This document shows, piece by piece, positions 28,706-37,791 of a DNA stretch of 64,000 bases. Every line of letters starts with the position of its first letter. Within the stretch, counting starts at the first letter, position 1. Both the position numbers and the translations under genes were made by a program. Location: NCBI RefSeq assembly GCF_017068395.1, contig NZ_CP070615.1, positions 186,001 to 250,000 on the forward strand, written 5' to 3'. The notes beneath the pieces were generated by a model, which was not told where the DNA came from, ran no database searches, and saw only the letters and a program-made list of their open reading frames with translations. This stretch comes from Rhodococcus pseudokoreensis (GTDB lineage: Bacteria > Actinomycetota > Actinomycetes > Mycobacteriales > Mycobacteriaceae).

Positions 28706-28801
28706 GGGTGTCCAGTGGACGAAGAGGTCGGCGCCGCCGTCATCGGGCTTGATGAATCCGAAGCGCTTCTCGCCGTTGAACCACTTCACGACGCTCCGCG
28801 C
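28706..28801 (-). pseudogene. cold-shock protein N-terminal fragment
   Basis: VVKWFNGEKRFGFIKPDDGGADLFVHW is the CspA-type RNP1/RNP2 beginning. It continues in frame directly into the WapI-like relic, so the rest of the cold-shock gene was lost through a deletion joining two genes. Confidence 0.65.
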
Positions 28802-28927
28802 GGTGCCGACAACTCCCTGCAACTCCCGGGCCGAAGACCTCAGGCCGAAAGACCCGGTTCGAATTTGCTCCTGCCCACCTCGGGTTCCGGCACGCTCGAG
28901 CCTGCAGTTGGTGTAGACAACGGGTAC

Positions 28928-29578
28928 ATGGGGTACCGCATGCTGCGGCCAAACCCGATGGAAGCAAAGGTGTTCGAGAGGTTTACCGACCAGGCGCGGC
29001 GCACCGTCGTCCTGGCTTCCGAGGCGGCCCGGGCCCACAACCACGACCATCTCGGAACCGAGCACATCCTGCTGGGCCTGATCCGCGAACGTGACGGCGC
29101 AGCGGCGAGATCACTGGAATCGTTCGGCGTGTCGGCGGCCGTCCTCGGCGGCCGACTCACCACCGGTCAAGGCGCGCAAGCCCGATCCGGGCACATCCCG
29201 TTCACCCGGCACGCCAAGCAGATCCTCGAACAGAGCATGCGCGAAACTTCGCTGCTCGGCCACGAGCGCATCGGCACCGAACAGATCCTCCTCGCCCTCA
29301 TCGACGACGACCGCGAATCCACCGGCGCACGGTTGCTCGGCGACGTCCTACCGGTGGACTTCGACCAACTGCGTCAGCACATCCTCCGGCAAGTCACCGA
29401 GCACCGCCTCACCGCAGAGCTGGGGTTGGGGCCGACACACGTCACCACCGTCAGGTTGACCGACGCAGAACATGCGTTGTGCGTGGCCGCGGCCGCCAAG
29501 GCCGGCCAACCTATCGACACGTGGATGCGAGACCGGATCCTTGACGCGGCACGTGCCAGCGGCGCGAGTCCCGAATAG
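28928..29578 (+). CDS. stand-alone Clp N-terminal domain protein
   Basis: A protein of about 216 aa with two Clp_N repeats: FERFTDQARRTVVLASEAARAHNHDHLGTEHILLGLI and FTRHAKQILEQSMRETSLLGHERIGTEQILLALI. These modules bind substrates or adaptors in ClpC/ClpA; no AAA+ domain follows, so it may act as an adaptor or decoy. The C-terminal 45 residues (VRLTDAEHALCVAAAAKAGQPIDTW) resemble a ribbon-helix-type tail. ATG at 28928 or 28958 are both possible; no strong ribosome site is seen. Confidence 0.85.
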   Translation: MGYRMLRPNPMEAKVFERFTDQARRTVVLASEAARAHNHDHLGTEHILLGLIRERDGAAARSLESFGVSAAVLGGRLTTGQGAQARSGHIPFTRHAKQILEQSMRETSLLGHERIGTEQILLALIDDDRESTGARLLGDVLPVDFDQLRQHILRQVTEHRLTAELGLGPTHVTTVRLTDAEHALCVAAAAKAGQPIDTWMRDRILDAARASGASPE

Positions 29579-29610
29579 GGGCCTCTGCCTCGGGCGCCAC
29601 CCGAGCGCCC

Positions 29611-29668
29611 GGACCCGCTGCGGGTCCTCGGCACTGCTCCCACCGTGGTGAGGCCGCCCCTTCGGGGC
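29611..29668 (+). terminator. hairpin cluster after the Clp_N gene
   Basis: Two compact stems, GGACCC/GGGTCC (29611-29627) and GCCCC-TTC-GGGGC (29656-29668), lie 30-90 bp after the stop. No T-run follows, so termination is plausible but weakly supported. Confidence 0.4.
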
Positions 29669-29720
29669 CGGGCCCCGTGAACAGCGTCACCACGGCCCGT
29701 GCCGGCGTTACGATCGGACC

Positions 29721-30092
29721 ATGGGACCGGGCGCCGTGGCGCGAACGCTGATACGGGCCGCCTACCGGCTCGTGCGTTTCCCGTTCCACCTGGTCGACGA
29801 CGTGGTGCTGCCGGTGATCTTCGACGAGCAGGTGCCGGTGCGGCGGGCGTACGGGCAGTTCCTCCGCGCCTGCGACGGTGCCGCGGCATACCTGACCGCC
29901 GACGACACGGCGGCGGTCCGTGCCCCCTTCCTCCGTCGACGCAGCGCCGCCTTCCGAGACGCGATCGCCCGCCACCCGAGTAGCATCCACACCGAATCCG
30001 AAGTCGTGATGGAGCACCACCGGGCACGCTTTCGAGAACGCCGCCGCGCTACCTACCCACCCGGCAACTCGACGACCCTCCCGCCCCGGTAA
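29721..30092 (+). CDS. hypothetical protein
   Basis: A 123-aa basic protein with no family I recognise. The N-terminal half (VARTLIRAAYRLVRFPFHLVDDVVLPVIFDE) looks like an amphipathic or membrane-associated helix; the C-terminus is Arg-rich. A -10-like TACGAT (29709-29714) sits 6 nt before the ATG, a leaderless arrangement that supports the start. Codon use is GC3-rich like its neighbours. Confidence 0.6.
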   Translation: MGPGAVARTLIRAAYRLVRFPFHLVDDVVLPVIFDEQVPVRRAYGQFLRACDGAAAYLTADDTAAVRAPFLRRRSAAFRDAIARHPSSIHTESEVVMEHHRARFRERRRATYPPGNSTTLPPR

Positions 30093-30514
30093 CAGCGCCC
30101 AGGGCTGAGGCGTGACGGAAATTCGTTTTCCGTCACCAGCGCTGAACAGCGGCTACGCGCGGTGCGCCGGGGCCGTGGTGACCGATCGTCGCGCCGGGCT
30201 TTCTCCCGTCCGAGTATCCAGCTGGACGGGACAGAAGTTTGTGGCGTCCGTCACATTCGCCGAGGTCGGCGGCGCGTCCGCTTGCGGCGGGCCGTGAGGC
30301 GGTCGGAGCCGTGTCGCGGGATGTCGTCGCGTCGGCCCCCGCACGCGCTCGCCGGCCCCGCAAATGACGAGGTCACTGCCGCTTTCCTTGGTCTTTGCGC
30401 GGTGCCGCTCGATGGGCCGCCTGGGGCGGTGATCCCGGCGTCGTTACCTGTCTGTATTGGAGTATTAGGCCCCTGACGTGGGCGTATGCGAGCAAGATCA
30501 TGTTTGTATATCGA
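30093..30514. other. intergenic, nothing recognised
   Basis: Open frames on both strands are short and Arg/Pro-rich, as expected by chance at this GC content. No gene can be supported. Confidence 0.45.
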
Positions 30515-30627
30515 TTGGGTCACGATGGCGAAGTCGATACCGTTTTGTTACTTTCCTTCTCGACGGGGGTCCGACACCGCGAATCTCACGAGCGCGGGCC
30601 TAGCCAACACAGACGAGGTAAGACACT
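30515..30627 (+). promoter_or_regulatory. structured leader, possible degenerate ydaO (c-di-AMP) element
   Basis: The leader of the M23 gene contains CGACGGGGGTCC, GCGAATCTC and a late GGCCTAGCCAAC segment, in an order reminiscent of actinobacterial ydaO riboswitches, which commonly precede resuscitation factor and NlpC/M23 genes. It is shorter than a canonical element and I did not fold it. The alternative is an ordinary untranslated leader. Confidence 0.3.
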
Positions 30628-31296
30628 GTGGCGAAACACCGCAGGACGGTAAATCGTTCTCATTCCATCACCGGCCGACTGAAGATCGCGACCGTTGCCG
30701 CGGCAACCGGGGCCATCCTGATCGGCGGCGCGCAGTTCGGCGCCGCGACCGCGGGCGCCCGCCCGCTCGAGATCCCGCCGGGCCTACTGCCCGCCGGTGT
30801 TCAGCTGCCGGCGATCGAGCTGCCCGACATGCCGGCCGCGCCGCCCGCGCCCGGCGCCGGGCCGGTCAACCCGGGCACCCCCGCTCCGCTCAAGGCCCGC
30901 ACCGTGCAGCCGGTGTCCGGCACGCTGTCCTCCGGCTACGGCCCCCGCTGGGGCGCACGCCACGGCGGCATCGACATCGCGGCCCCGATCGGCACCCCGA
31001 TCCAGTCCGCGGCCGACGGTGAGGTCATCTCCGCGGGCCCGGCCTCCGGGTTCGGGCTGTGGGTGCGGGTGCGTCACGACGACGGCGCCGTCAGCGTCTA
31101 CGGCCACATCAACGAGTTCATCGTCAACGTCGGCCAGCGGGTCGCGGCGGGTCAGCAGATCGCCACCGTCGGCAACCGGGGTCAGTCGACCGGTCCGCAC
31201 CTGCACTTCGAGGTGTCGGACGCAGGCGGCAACCAGCTCAACCCGAGTCAGTGGCTGCGCGACCGCGGCGTCTCGGCGACCTGGGGAGCCGACTAG
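30628..31296 (+). CDS. secreted M23 family peptidoglycan endopeptidase
   Basis: A 222-aa exported metallopeptidase. GTG at 30628 follows GAGG by about 11 nt. It has an N-terminal signal region (KIATVAAATGAILIGGAQFGAATAGA), then a Pro/Ala-rich spacer, then the LytM domain from about residue 90: HGGIDIAAP holds the first His/Asp zinc ligands and HLHFE the last His. It is predicted to cut peptide cross-bridges in the wall. Length is normal for actinobacterial single-domain members. Confidence 0.9.
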   Translation: MAKHRRTVNRSHSITGRLKIATVAAATGAILIGGAQFGAATAGARPLEIPPGLLPAGVQLPAIELPDMPAAPPAPGAGPVNPGTPAPLKARTVQPVSGTLSSGYGPRWGARHGGIDIAAPIGTPIQSAADGEVISAGPASGFGLWVRVRHDDGAVSVYGHINEFIVNVGQRVAAGQQIATVGNRGQSTGPHLHFEVSDAGGNQLNPSQWLRDRGVSATWGAD

Positions 31297-31439
31297 AACT
31301 CGTCCTGGCGGTAGCCAGATCCATACGATGCGGGGCACGGCAGGCGGCGTCCCGCATGCGGTTCCGGCCTGCGGGTCCGTGACAACGGGAGCCGACGCGC
31401 GACCGACACGATCCTTCCCGCCGCGGAGCCGACGCTGCG

Positions 31440-31830
31440 CCTGCTGCAAGGGTCCGCAAGCAGCTGCCGGTGTTCCTGCCCGAGCTGGTGTCGCACGCGG
31501 TGATCGAAACGATCCTCGAGCTCGCCCAGTGGACACGGTCCTGGTGCAACATCCAGCCGTGGCAGGTCGCGATCACCGAGGGCGCCGGCGCCACCGATCG
31601 GATCGGTTCCGGGAGGCCTGGCCGCCTACGTCCGGTCCCACCGCGCGAGCCCGATCTGCCTTTCCCCGTCGAGTTCGGGGTGTGTATCGCGCCGCGGGCT
31701 CGAGTGCGCGTTGCAGCTCTACCCCACCATGGGCATCGGGGGTGACCGCGCGGCCTCCGCCAGCAGAGATGCGGAACCTCGACCTCTTCGGCGCCCGCAC
31801 GTGGCCGCGGTCGCCGGCAGCGCGCCGTAC
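31440..31830 (+). pseudogene. nitroreductase gene, frameshifted remnant
   Basis: Pieces in different frames follow the order of a nitroreductase: VIETILELAQWTRSWCNIQPWQVAITEG, DRFREAW, PFPVEF/RGVYRAA, LECALQLYPTMGIG, MRNLDLFGA. The S-W-x-N-x-Q-P-W motif is a flavin-binding signature of the family. At least three frameshifts are present and the C-terminus is missing. Confidence 0.75.
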
Positions 31831-31899
31831 GTGCGCGAGTTCTGTGGTCGCCTGAGAGTCGGAAAGTGGTGTGTTCCATCTCATTCGGATATGTCGACC

Positions 31900-32900
31900 G
31901 AGACCACCCCGCGAAATGCGCCCGGGCGGCGCGAGGACCGGTTGAACGTGGTTTGCGCCCCGCGTTCCGCAATGGTGCACCAGTGCCGAAAGATCCTGGT
32001 AGCTGTGGATGCGGGGCCAGATTCCCATCGTCGGCAATTTGAATTTGCCAGCCGATGACCCGTCGAGAAAACACATCGAGCACGGCCGCCGGCCGCATCA
32101 ACGAACCCGGAGAGCGTTCGTCAGTACGTGATGTCGGCGACCCACGACCTGTTCGGTCGATCGGCGCGGAACATCGGCTGACCAGGTCGCCGGGTTGGTG
32201 CTGCGGCGGTGCCAGCCGGGTGTTAAGAGGCCCCGGCCGGCGGGAGATCCCGCGCTGACCAGCTGAGCGCATCAACCGTTCGACGGTGCACCGAGCCACC
32301 GGCACACCCTCTCGCTGTGGGGTCGCGTGCACCTTGCGAACGCCGTAGACCCAGTAGTTGTCGCGGTGAGTACGGACGATCCGTTCGGTGAGCTCGGCGT
32401 CACGGATCGTGCGGTGGGACGGCGGCCGTTTCTTCGCTGCGTAGTACCCGAGACCCAGCATGCGATGCCTGCCTGCCGGAGGACCTCGATGATCGGTTAG
32501 TCACCGTAGTGGGACTTATGATTGTCGATGTGGTCCACGATCGCGGGTGTGGACGGTCGATTTCGGCCGCGAAGAAAGCCGACGCGCTCTTCAAAATTGA
32601 TTTGGCCCTGCGTAGCTCGCGGTTCTCTCGGTTGAGTGCAGCGATCCGCGCGGCCTCATCGGTGCGCACCCCGCGGCGTGGCCGTCGTCGATCTCACCCC
32701 TGGCGCATCCAAGTGCGCTGCCCTTCGGGGTGCACGTCCGACTGGTCGGCGATCCGCTTGATCGCGCACTGGCTGCCGGGTCCTGCCGCGACTCGATCGC
32801 CGTCCTCGTCGCCGTTCCTGCAACTCGTCCGGGGACACCGAGCCGCGGTACTGGCTCGGCGTACCGCCACCACCTTCTTCGGTGCAACCATGACTTTCCT
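31900..32900 (-). pseudogene. degenerate IS3-family element (orfA/orfB remnants)
   Basis: OrfA pieces: MVAPKK, AIKRIADQSDVHPEGQRTW and RIAALNRENRELRRAKSILKSASAFFAAEIDRPH (32656-32895 and 32570-32669). OrfB pieces: TERIVRTHRDNYWVYGVRKVHA, VARCTVERLMR and AVLDVFSRRVIGWQI (32050-32460). Stops and frameshifts separate them and no terminal repeats are clear. Old transposon debris. Confidence 0.8.
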
Positions 32901-33208
32901 TCCGTGGAATGGAAGACTCAACCAGAGTCGGGGCGCCGCAACACATCCTTGTGACTCGGTGTGCCCATGTTGGCGGGTGCTGCCGCTTCGGCTATCTGAA
33001 CGACCTCGACGTGTACCTCACGCCGAAGCGCCCGATGTCCCGATCCGTCGGTGGGCTGCCCTGCACCTGGCCGTGCTCGCTTCCTGAGTGCGCGAGGCTG
33101 CGGCGTCTGGGTGCCTGCGTGTGTCTTCCGCGGAGCGGATCATGTTCCCGGCGTTCGACGAGGGTGGGGTGTGTGGATTCGGTGGGCCCCGGGGATCACG
33201 GTGAGTGT
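32901..33208. other. intergenic, nothing recognised
   Basis: Sequence between the IS3 remnant and the next relic. I see no coding, repeat or RNA feature I can support. Confidence 0.45.
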
Positions 33209-33660
33209 TCAGTCGCGGCGTTCGGTGAGGGCGCGGTGTAGGTGCTGTGTCCAGTGGCGGCGTTCGTCGCTACTGTGTTCGTGGGTGATCGTGATTCGCC
33301 TGGTCCACCTTTCGGGTATCCCGCGGTCGTTGATCGACAGCCCGATGGCCACCCGAAGTTCGAGATCGGGCGCTCCGGTGACGACGATGCGGCCGGGTTC
33401 GCCGCCCATCTCCATCCGGGCTCCGAGCACCGCGGCGACCACTTCGGCCACCGAGCACGGACTGCGCCCCGACCACGTCGATGTAGTCGACTTCGGTCAT
33501 CTCGGTCCTCCATTGCGTGCTGGCGGGGCCGTAAATCGCCGGCACCGTCGACCGAATCACATCACGGATGTCGGTCGGCGGCTCGAGTGGCACCGGCGGC
33601 CAGTGCATCGGCGGGAAGGTACGGTCGAGTATTTCCGTCCGCCGGCCGAACCGGCGTTGG
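33209..33660 (-). pseudogene. unrecognised gene with a frameshift
   Basis: Minus strand reads TFPPMHWPPVPLEPPTDIRD, VIRSTVPAIYGPASTQW, MTEVDYIDVVG, then shifts by one base to VAEVVAAVLGARMEMGGEPGRIVVTGAPDLELRVAIGLSI, ending THEHSSDERRHWTQHLHRALTERRD. Both parts look like genuine protein, but I recognise no family. It could alternatively be two overlapping small genes with the second starting at GTG 33451. Confidence 0.45.
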
Positions 33661-34336
33661 TTCGGGTGCACGCGCCCTCCCACTACCGCGTGCGGCCGAG
33701 CGCACGGTGCGTTGCGTGCACGCGAGGTGCGGCGCGTGGGGGCGCCGACGGCCCGCCGATGAGGGTCGGACCTGGTCGGTCAGCTGGTGGGTGGGCGGCC
33801 CTCCAGCTTCCCGGAGATCGCAGCGGAATGGGATGACGAGGAGAACGGTTCTCTGACAACGGATCAGGCCTCGCCCGGAAGCAACAAGAAGTCCCATTTT
33901 GAAGTGCCTGAAGGCTGGGCACCCGTGGGAGGCCGTGATCGACAGTCGTACACGTCAAGTCACGGCTGCTCCGTGTGTTCCGGGAGGCAGGTGCTGGCGG
34001 CCACCCGTCCGGCGATGTCGTTGAGGGTGATCATGACGGCGGCGAAGACGGTGTCGGGGCCAGGACGCCCTCTGCGGTCCGCCGGAGATCATCAACGTGA
34101 CGCCATCTGCATTCTCAGCGACGGCGAACAGGTGTATGCGCCGACTCTGACCACACCCCTGACGGTGTCTCCGAGTCCGACGTCCCAGTAACGATCGATA
34201 TCTTCAGTCCCTCTCCCGCCATCCGTCATGTAGACGACGGGGCGATTCACGGGTGGATACTGCGTGGTGGACAGGTTACGGTCACCGAGATCCACGACGC
34301 AGACGCCGCGACCGATGCCACTGACACTTCCTGGTC
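33661..34336. other. intergenic region with scattered coding-like relics
   Basis: A minus-strand piece near 34000-34080 (DTVFAAVMITLNDIAGRVAA) and another at 34092-34349 (GRGVCVVDLGDRNLSTTQYPPVNRPVVYMTDGG) look protein-like, but I cannot place them in a family or define reliable starts. Confidence 0.35.
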
Positions 34337-34648
34337 TCACAACTGACACGCCATCTGCAGATACGGATCAATTTGGCTCACAGCGCTGTTCGCCGTGCGG
34401 CCCGGCGCGCGAGAGGCGCATGTGAGCCGCCGGGACAGCCTCCACTCGACCCCCGGACTCGACCGGTCGTGGACACAATCCATGACGCAGATATCCAGGT
34501 CAGTGATGCCACCGCCGCAGCGACTGAAGATATCGATCGATCTCGGACACGAGGAAAGGCCCACCAGAGCAGGAATCCCAGTAGCCGCGGTAGCGGGGAT
34601 AGTGAAGAGCGTCATCAGGAGGCAGCCTGACAACAAGAGTGTCGGCAC
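34337..34648 (-). CDS. possible small secreted protein, unrecognised
   Basis: A 103-aa frame beginning MPTLLLSGCLLMTLFTIPATAATG, a convincing signal-peptide-like start with a possible lipobox (LLSGC) and an A-x-A cleavage site. The rest contains five Cys residues. No homologue is recognised. It may be part of the broken tract to the left; coding status is uncertain. Confidence 0.35.
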   Translation of the reverse strand: MPTLLLSGCLLMTLFTIPATAATGIPALVGLSSCPRSIDIFSRCGGGITDLDICVMDCVHDRSSPGVEWRLSRRLTCASRAPGRTANSAVSQIDPYLQMACQL

Positions 34649-34672
34649 GAGTCGGCCGACATCGCAGGCGGG

Positions 34673-36442
34673 TCAGGTCGCCGTCGGCAAGAATTCCTCA
34701 GCATCGACTAACGCGGTCAGCGCCGCTGCGCCGACCGGCTCGGTGGGCTGCATCGGAACGACCGTGACCCGCGGATGCGCGGCGATGACGGTGTCGATTT
34801 CCGGTTGCTCCGCACCGGCCCGCTGACGGAGCAGGTCGGAGGTCGGGTGGGCAGCCGAGAGGGAATTGTTGATTACCCATGCCCACGGCGCTATGCCGGC
34901 GCGCTGCAGATCGGCCTGCAACCCTTCGGCTTCGAGGCGGGGGGTGGTTTCGGCGAGGGTGACCAGCAGAACCTTCGTCTCCTCCGGGTTCTGCAACCGC
35001 ATCAACGGAGTCGTGAAATTCGTGCTGTCGCCCATCTGCCGGGCGATCTCCCGGTGATACGACCCGGTGGCATCCAGGAGGAGCAGGGTGTGGCCGGTGG
35101 GGGCGGTGTCGACGACCACGAACTTCCTCCGTGATTCGTGGATGATCCGGGAGAACGCCTGGAAGACGGCGACCTCCTCGGTGCACGGGGAAGCCAGGTC
35201 CTCGGCGAGGGTGGCGCGGCCCTGCTCGTCGAGGGCGGCGCCCTTGGTGGCCAGCACCCGCTGCCGGTACGCGTCGGTGGCCTCGGCCGGGTCGATCCGC
35301 GAGACCTGCAGGCCCGCGAGGTGCCCGTCGAGGGTGTCGGTCAGGTGGGCGGCGGGGTCGGTGGTGGTCAGATGCACCTCATACCCGCGCTTCGCGAGGG
35401 CGACAGCGATCGCGGCGGCGAGGGTGGTCTTGCCGACCCCACCCTTACCCATACACATGATCAACCCGTGCCCGTCGTCGGCGAGTTCGTCAACCAGAGC
35501 GGACAGCGGCGCCGCCGGCACGGTCACCTCGGGAGCCGGAACCGTCGGTGCGGCTGCGCTGTTCGGGGTGAGCAGGGTGTCGAGGGCGGCGATGCCGACC
35601 ATGTTGGTGGCCTTGAGCTCGACCAGGTCGAGCGGCAGCCCGGCCAGGTCGGCGGGAAGGGCGGCGAGCGCGGCCTGCTCCCGCTGGTAAATGGCGGCGG
35701 CCAGCTCGTCCCCGGGCTCAGGGGTGGGCAAGACACCGTTGATCACCACGTGTTGGCGGGTGAGCCCGATGTCGGCGAGTTCGGTGTGGGTGCGGGCGAT
35801 CTCGGCGAGCGGGGACCGCTGCGCCCGAGCGACCAGCACCAGGCGGGTCCGCTGCGGGTCGGCGAGGGCCGCGACCGCGTCCGCGTAGATGCTGCGCTGC
35901 TTCTCGAGCCCGGACATCGGGCCCAGGCAGGAGGCGTCGCCCTTGCCGTCGTTGAGGAAGTCGGTCCACGATCCGGGCAGTTGCAGCAGCCGGATGGTGT
36001 GCCCGGTGGGGGCGGTGTCGAAGAGCACGTGGTCGAACCCGGCGACGGTGTCGTGGTCGGTGAGCAGGGCGGTGAACTCGTTGAACGAGGCGATCTCGGT
36101 GGTGCAGGACCCGGACAGCTGCTCGGTGATCGACGCCAGTTCCTTCTCCGGCAACAGCCCCCGCACCGGTCCGATGATCCGTTCCCGGTAGGTGTCGGCG
36201 GCCTGCTCGGGGTCGATCTCCAAGGCCGACAGGCCCGGAACGGTGAGGACGTCGGTGATGGTGTTGCCGATGGTCAGCCCGAACACCTGCCCGACGTTGG
36301 AGGCCGGGTCGGTGCTCACCAGCAGCACCTGTCTCCCGGCGCGGGCGAGGTGGATCGCGGTGGCGCAGGCGATGGAGGTCTTCCCGGCCCCGCCCTTACC
36401 GGTGAAGAACAGGAAGCGGGGCGGGGCGAAAAGAAACTTCAT
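34673..36442 (-). CDS. arsA: arsenite efflux ATPase ArsA
   Basis: A 589-aa duplicated anion-pump ATPase. Two P-loops are visible, GKGGAGKT at about 15-22 and GKGGVGKT near 330, each half with the DTAPTGHT signal (FDTAPTGHTIRLL, VDTAPTGHTLLLL). Cys residues around SGSCTTE and ASPCTEE correspond to the metalloid sites. ATG at 36442 is 16 bp downstream of arsD. It energises arsenite extrusion, receiving As(III) from ArsD and normally acting with the membrane carrier. It is the last gene of the ars operon. Confidence 0.95.
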   Translation of the reverse strand: MKFLFAPPRFLFFTGKGGAGKTSIACATAIHLARAGRQVLLVSTDPASNVGQVFGLTIGNTITDVLTVPGLSALEIDPEQAADTYRERIIGPVRGLLPEKELASITEQLSGSCTTEIASFNEFTALLTDHDTVAGFDHVLFDTAPTGHTIRLLQLPGSWTDFLNDGKGDASCLGPMSGLEKQRSIYADAVAALADPQRTRLVLVARAQRSPLAEIARTHTELADIGLTRQHVVINGVLPTPEPGDELAAAIYQREQAALAALPADLAGLPLDLVELKATNMVGIAALDTLLTPNSAAAPTVPAPEVTVPAAPLSALVDELADDGHGLIMCMGKGGVGKTTLAAAIAVALAKRGYEVHLTTTDPAAHLTDTLDGHLAGLQVSRIDPAEATDAYRQRVLATKGAALDEQGRATLAEDLASPCTEEVAVFQAFSRIIHESRRKFVVVDTAPTGHTLLLLDATGSYHREIARQMGDSTNFTTPLMRLQNPEETKVLLVTLAETTPRLEAEGLQADLQRAGIAPWAWVINNSLSAAHPTSDLLRQRAGAEQPEIDTVIAAHPRVTVVPMQPTEPVGAAALTALVDAEEFLPTAT

Positions 36443-36457
36443 AACAGGCAAAGCCTT

Positions 36458-36874
36458 TCAGCAGCAGCTGGTGCCGCTGGTGTCGGTGGGGGTGCAGCAG
36501 GATCCGGCGTCGGTGGTGTCGGTGAGTCCGAGCATCTGGATCCCGGCCGGTGCGACTGTGGCAGGGGCCTCGGTAAGTCCGGCCCACTTGGCGAGCTGGG
36601 CGCGGTCCGGGTAACGGCCGGTCTGCGCGGTCACCCCGTCCACCAGCACCAGCGGGAGGCCTTCGGATCCGGAGACCTGAAGGAACGCCGTGACCGGTTC
36701 GCGCTCGGCGAACGCGAGCGGTTCGCTGGCCAGGTTGAATCGGGCGATGTCCCCGCCCTGACCGCGGACCCAGTCCATGTCGGCGGAGAAGGTGACCAAC
36801 GCCTGGTCGACGTCGTCACCGCAGACGCCGGTGTTGCAGCACAGGGCGGGTTCGAAAACTTCAATGGTGGACAC
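36458..36874 (-). CDS. arsD: arsenic metallochaperone ArsD
   Basis: A 138-aa thioredoxin-fold chaperone delivering As(III) to ArsA. The essential CCxxxxC is present (C12, C13, C18 in ALCCNTGVCG), and the vicinal Cys pairs near the C-terminus (GSCC, TSCC) are also present. It lies between the arsC-type gene and arsA, with short spacing. Confidence 0.93.
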   Translation of the reverse strand: MSTIEVFEPALCCNTGVCGDDVDQALVTFSADMDWVRGQGGDIARFNLASEPLAFAEREPVTAFLQVSGSEGLPLVLVDGVTAQTGRYPDRAQLAKWAGLTEAPATVAPAGIQMLGLTDTTDAGSCCTPTDTSGTSCC

Positions 36875-36892
36875 GGTTGCTCCTCGGGCGGT

Positions 36893-37309
36893 TCAGGATT
36901 CGGTGGTGGTCAGCTGGTCGGCGAGCCGGGTGACGCGGGCGGCGATGTCGTCGCGGACCAGCCGCATCCGCTCGATGCCGTCGATGCCGCGCTCGGACGG
37001 CTCATCGGTGTCCCAGTTCTCGAACCGGGTGCCGTCCACCGGGTCGACGTGCGCTTCGCGGCCGAGGGTGACCACCAGGTCGACGTCGCGGACCAGTTGC
37101 GGGTCGATCAGCGTCGGGGTCTGCCCGGTGATGTCGACCCCGACCTCGAGCAGCGATTCGGCGGAGAGGGCGTTGACGGCGGTGCCTGGTTTGGTGCCGG
37201 CGGAGTACACATCGACGGATTCGCCGGCTGCTTTGCGCATCAGCCCGGCGGCCATTTGGGACTTGCCGCCGTTCTTCACGCACACGAACAACACGGAGGG
37301 CTTACTCAT
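36893..37309 (-). CDS. arsC: arsenate reductase, actinobacterial arsenate-mycothiol transferase type
   Basis: A 138-aa low-molecular-weight phosphatase fold. The P-loop reads CVKNGGKSQMA (C10), with Lys where thioredoxin-dependent ArsC and LMW-PTP have Arg. As I recall, this NGGKSQ form is found in corynebacterial arsenate:mycothiol transferases, which fits an actinobacterium. No second and third redox Cys are present, consistent with use of mycothiol/mycoredoxin. Start at 37309 (MSKPSVLF); an upstream start at 37318 is possible. Confidence 0.85.
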   Translation of the reverse strand: MSKPSVLFVCVKNGGKSQMAAGLMRKAAGESVDVYSAGTKPGTAVNALSAESLLEVGVDITGQTPTLIDPQLVRDVDLVVTLGREAHVDPVDGTRFENWDTDEPSERGIDGIERMRLVRDDIAARVTRLADQLTTTES

Positions 37310-37323
37310 GGTGGTCACCCGGT

Positions 37324-37734
37324 TCAGGCGGTGGCGGGGACGAGTTCGGCGATCAGCGCCTCGACCTTGGCCTTGATCTCGTCACGGATCGGGCGCACCG
37401 CGTCGACGCCCTGACCGGCCGGATCCTCGAGGACCCAATCCCGGTAGCTCTTGCCGGGGAAGACCGGGCAGGTGTCACCGCAACCCATGGTGATGACCAC
37501 GTCGGAGGCCTGCACCGCGTCGACGGTGAGAATCTTCGGGGACTCGGCGCTGATGTCGATGCCGATCTCGGCCATCGCCTCGACGGCGGCCGGGTTCACC
37601 TGATCGGCCGGGGCGGATCCGGCGGAGCGGACCTCGATCCGATCACCGGCGAGGTGGGTGAGGAATCCGGCGGCCATCTGGGAGCGGCCGGCGTTATGGA
37701 CGCAGACGAACAACACGCTCAGGGTGGTGGACAT
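37324..37734 (-). CDS. arsC: thioredoxin-type arsenate reductase
   Basis: A 136-aa arsenate reductase with P-loop CVHNAGRSQMA (C11, R17) and the C-terminal redox pair region MGCGDTCPVFPG, as in thioredoxin-coupled ArsC. It reduces As(V) to As(III) for export by Acr3. GGAGGTCC precedes the start. It is the second of three arsC-like genes in the operon. Confidence 0.93.
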   Translation of the reverse strand: MSTTLSVLFVCVHNAGRSQMAAGFLTHLAGDRIEVRSAGSAPADQVNPAAVEAMAEIGIDISAESPKILTVDAVQASDVVITMGCGDTCPVFPGKSYRDWVLEDPAGQGVDAVRPIRDEIKAKVEALIAELVPATA

Positions 37735-37791
37735 GAACGGAGGTCCTTTCGGGGGAACGAGAACGGAAGCGGTGGGGTCCGGCCGGTTCGG

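Noticed and set aside
35138..37414. 758-codon open frame on the plus strand
   Set aside because: It lies antisense to arsA, arsD and arsC, which have clear motifs; composition is Gly/Val/Arg-rich with no domain. A GC-driven shadow.
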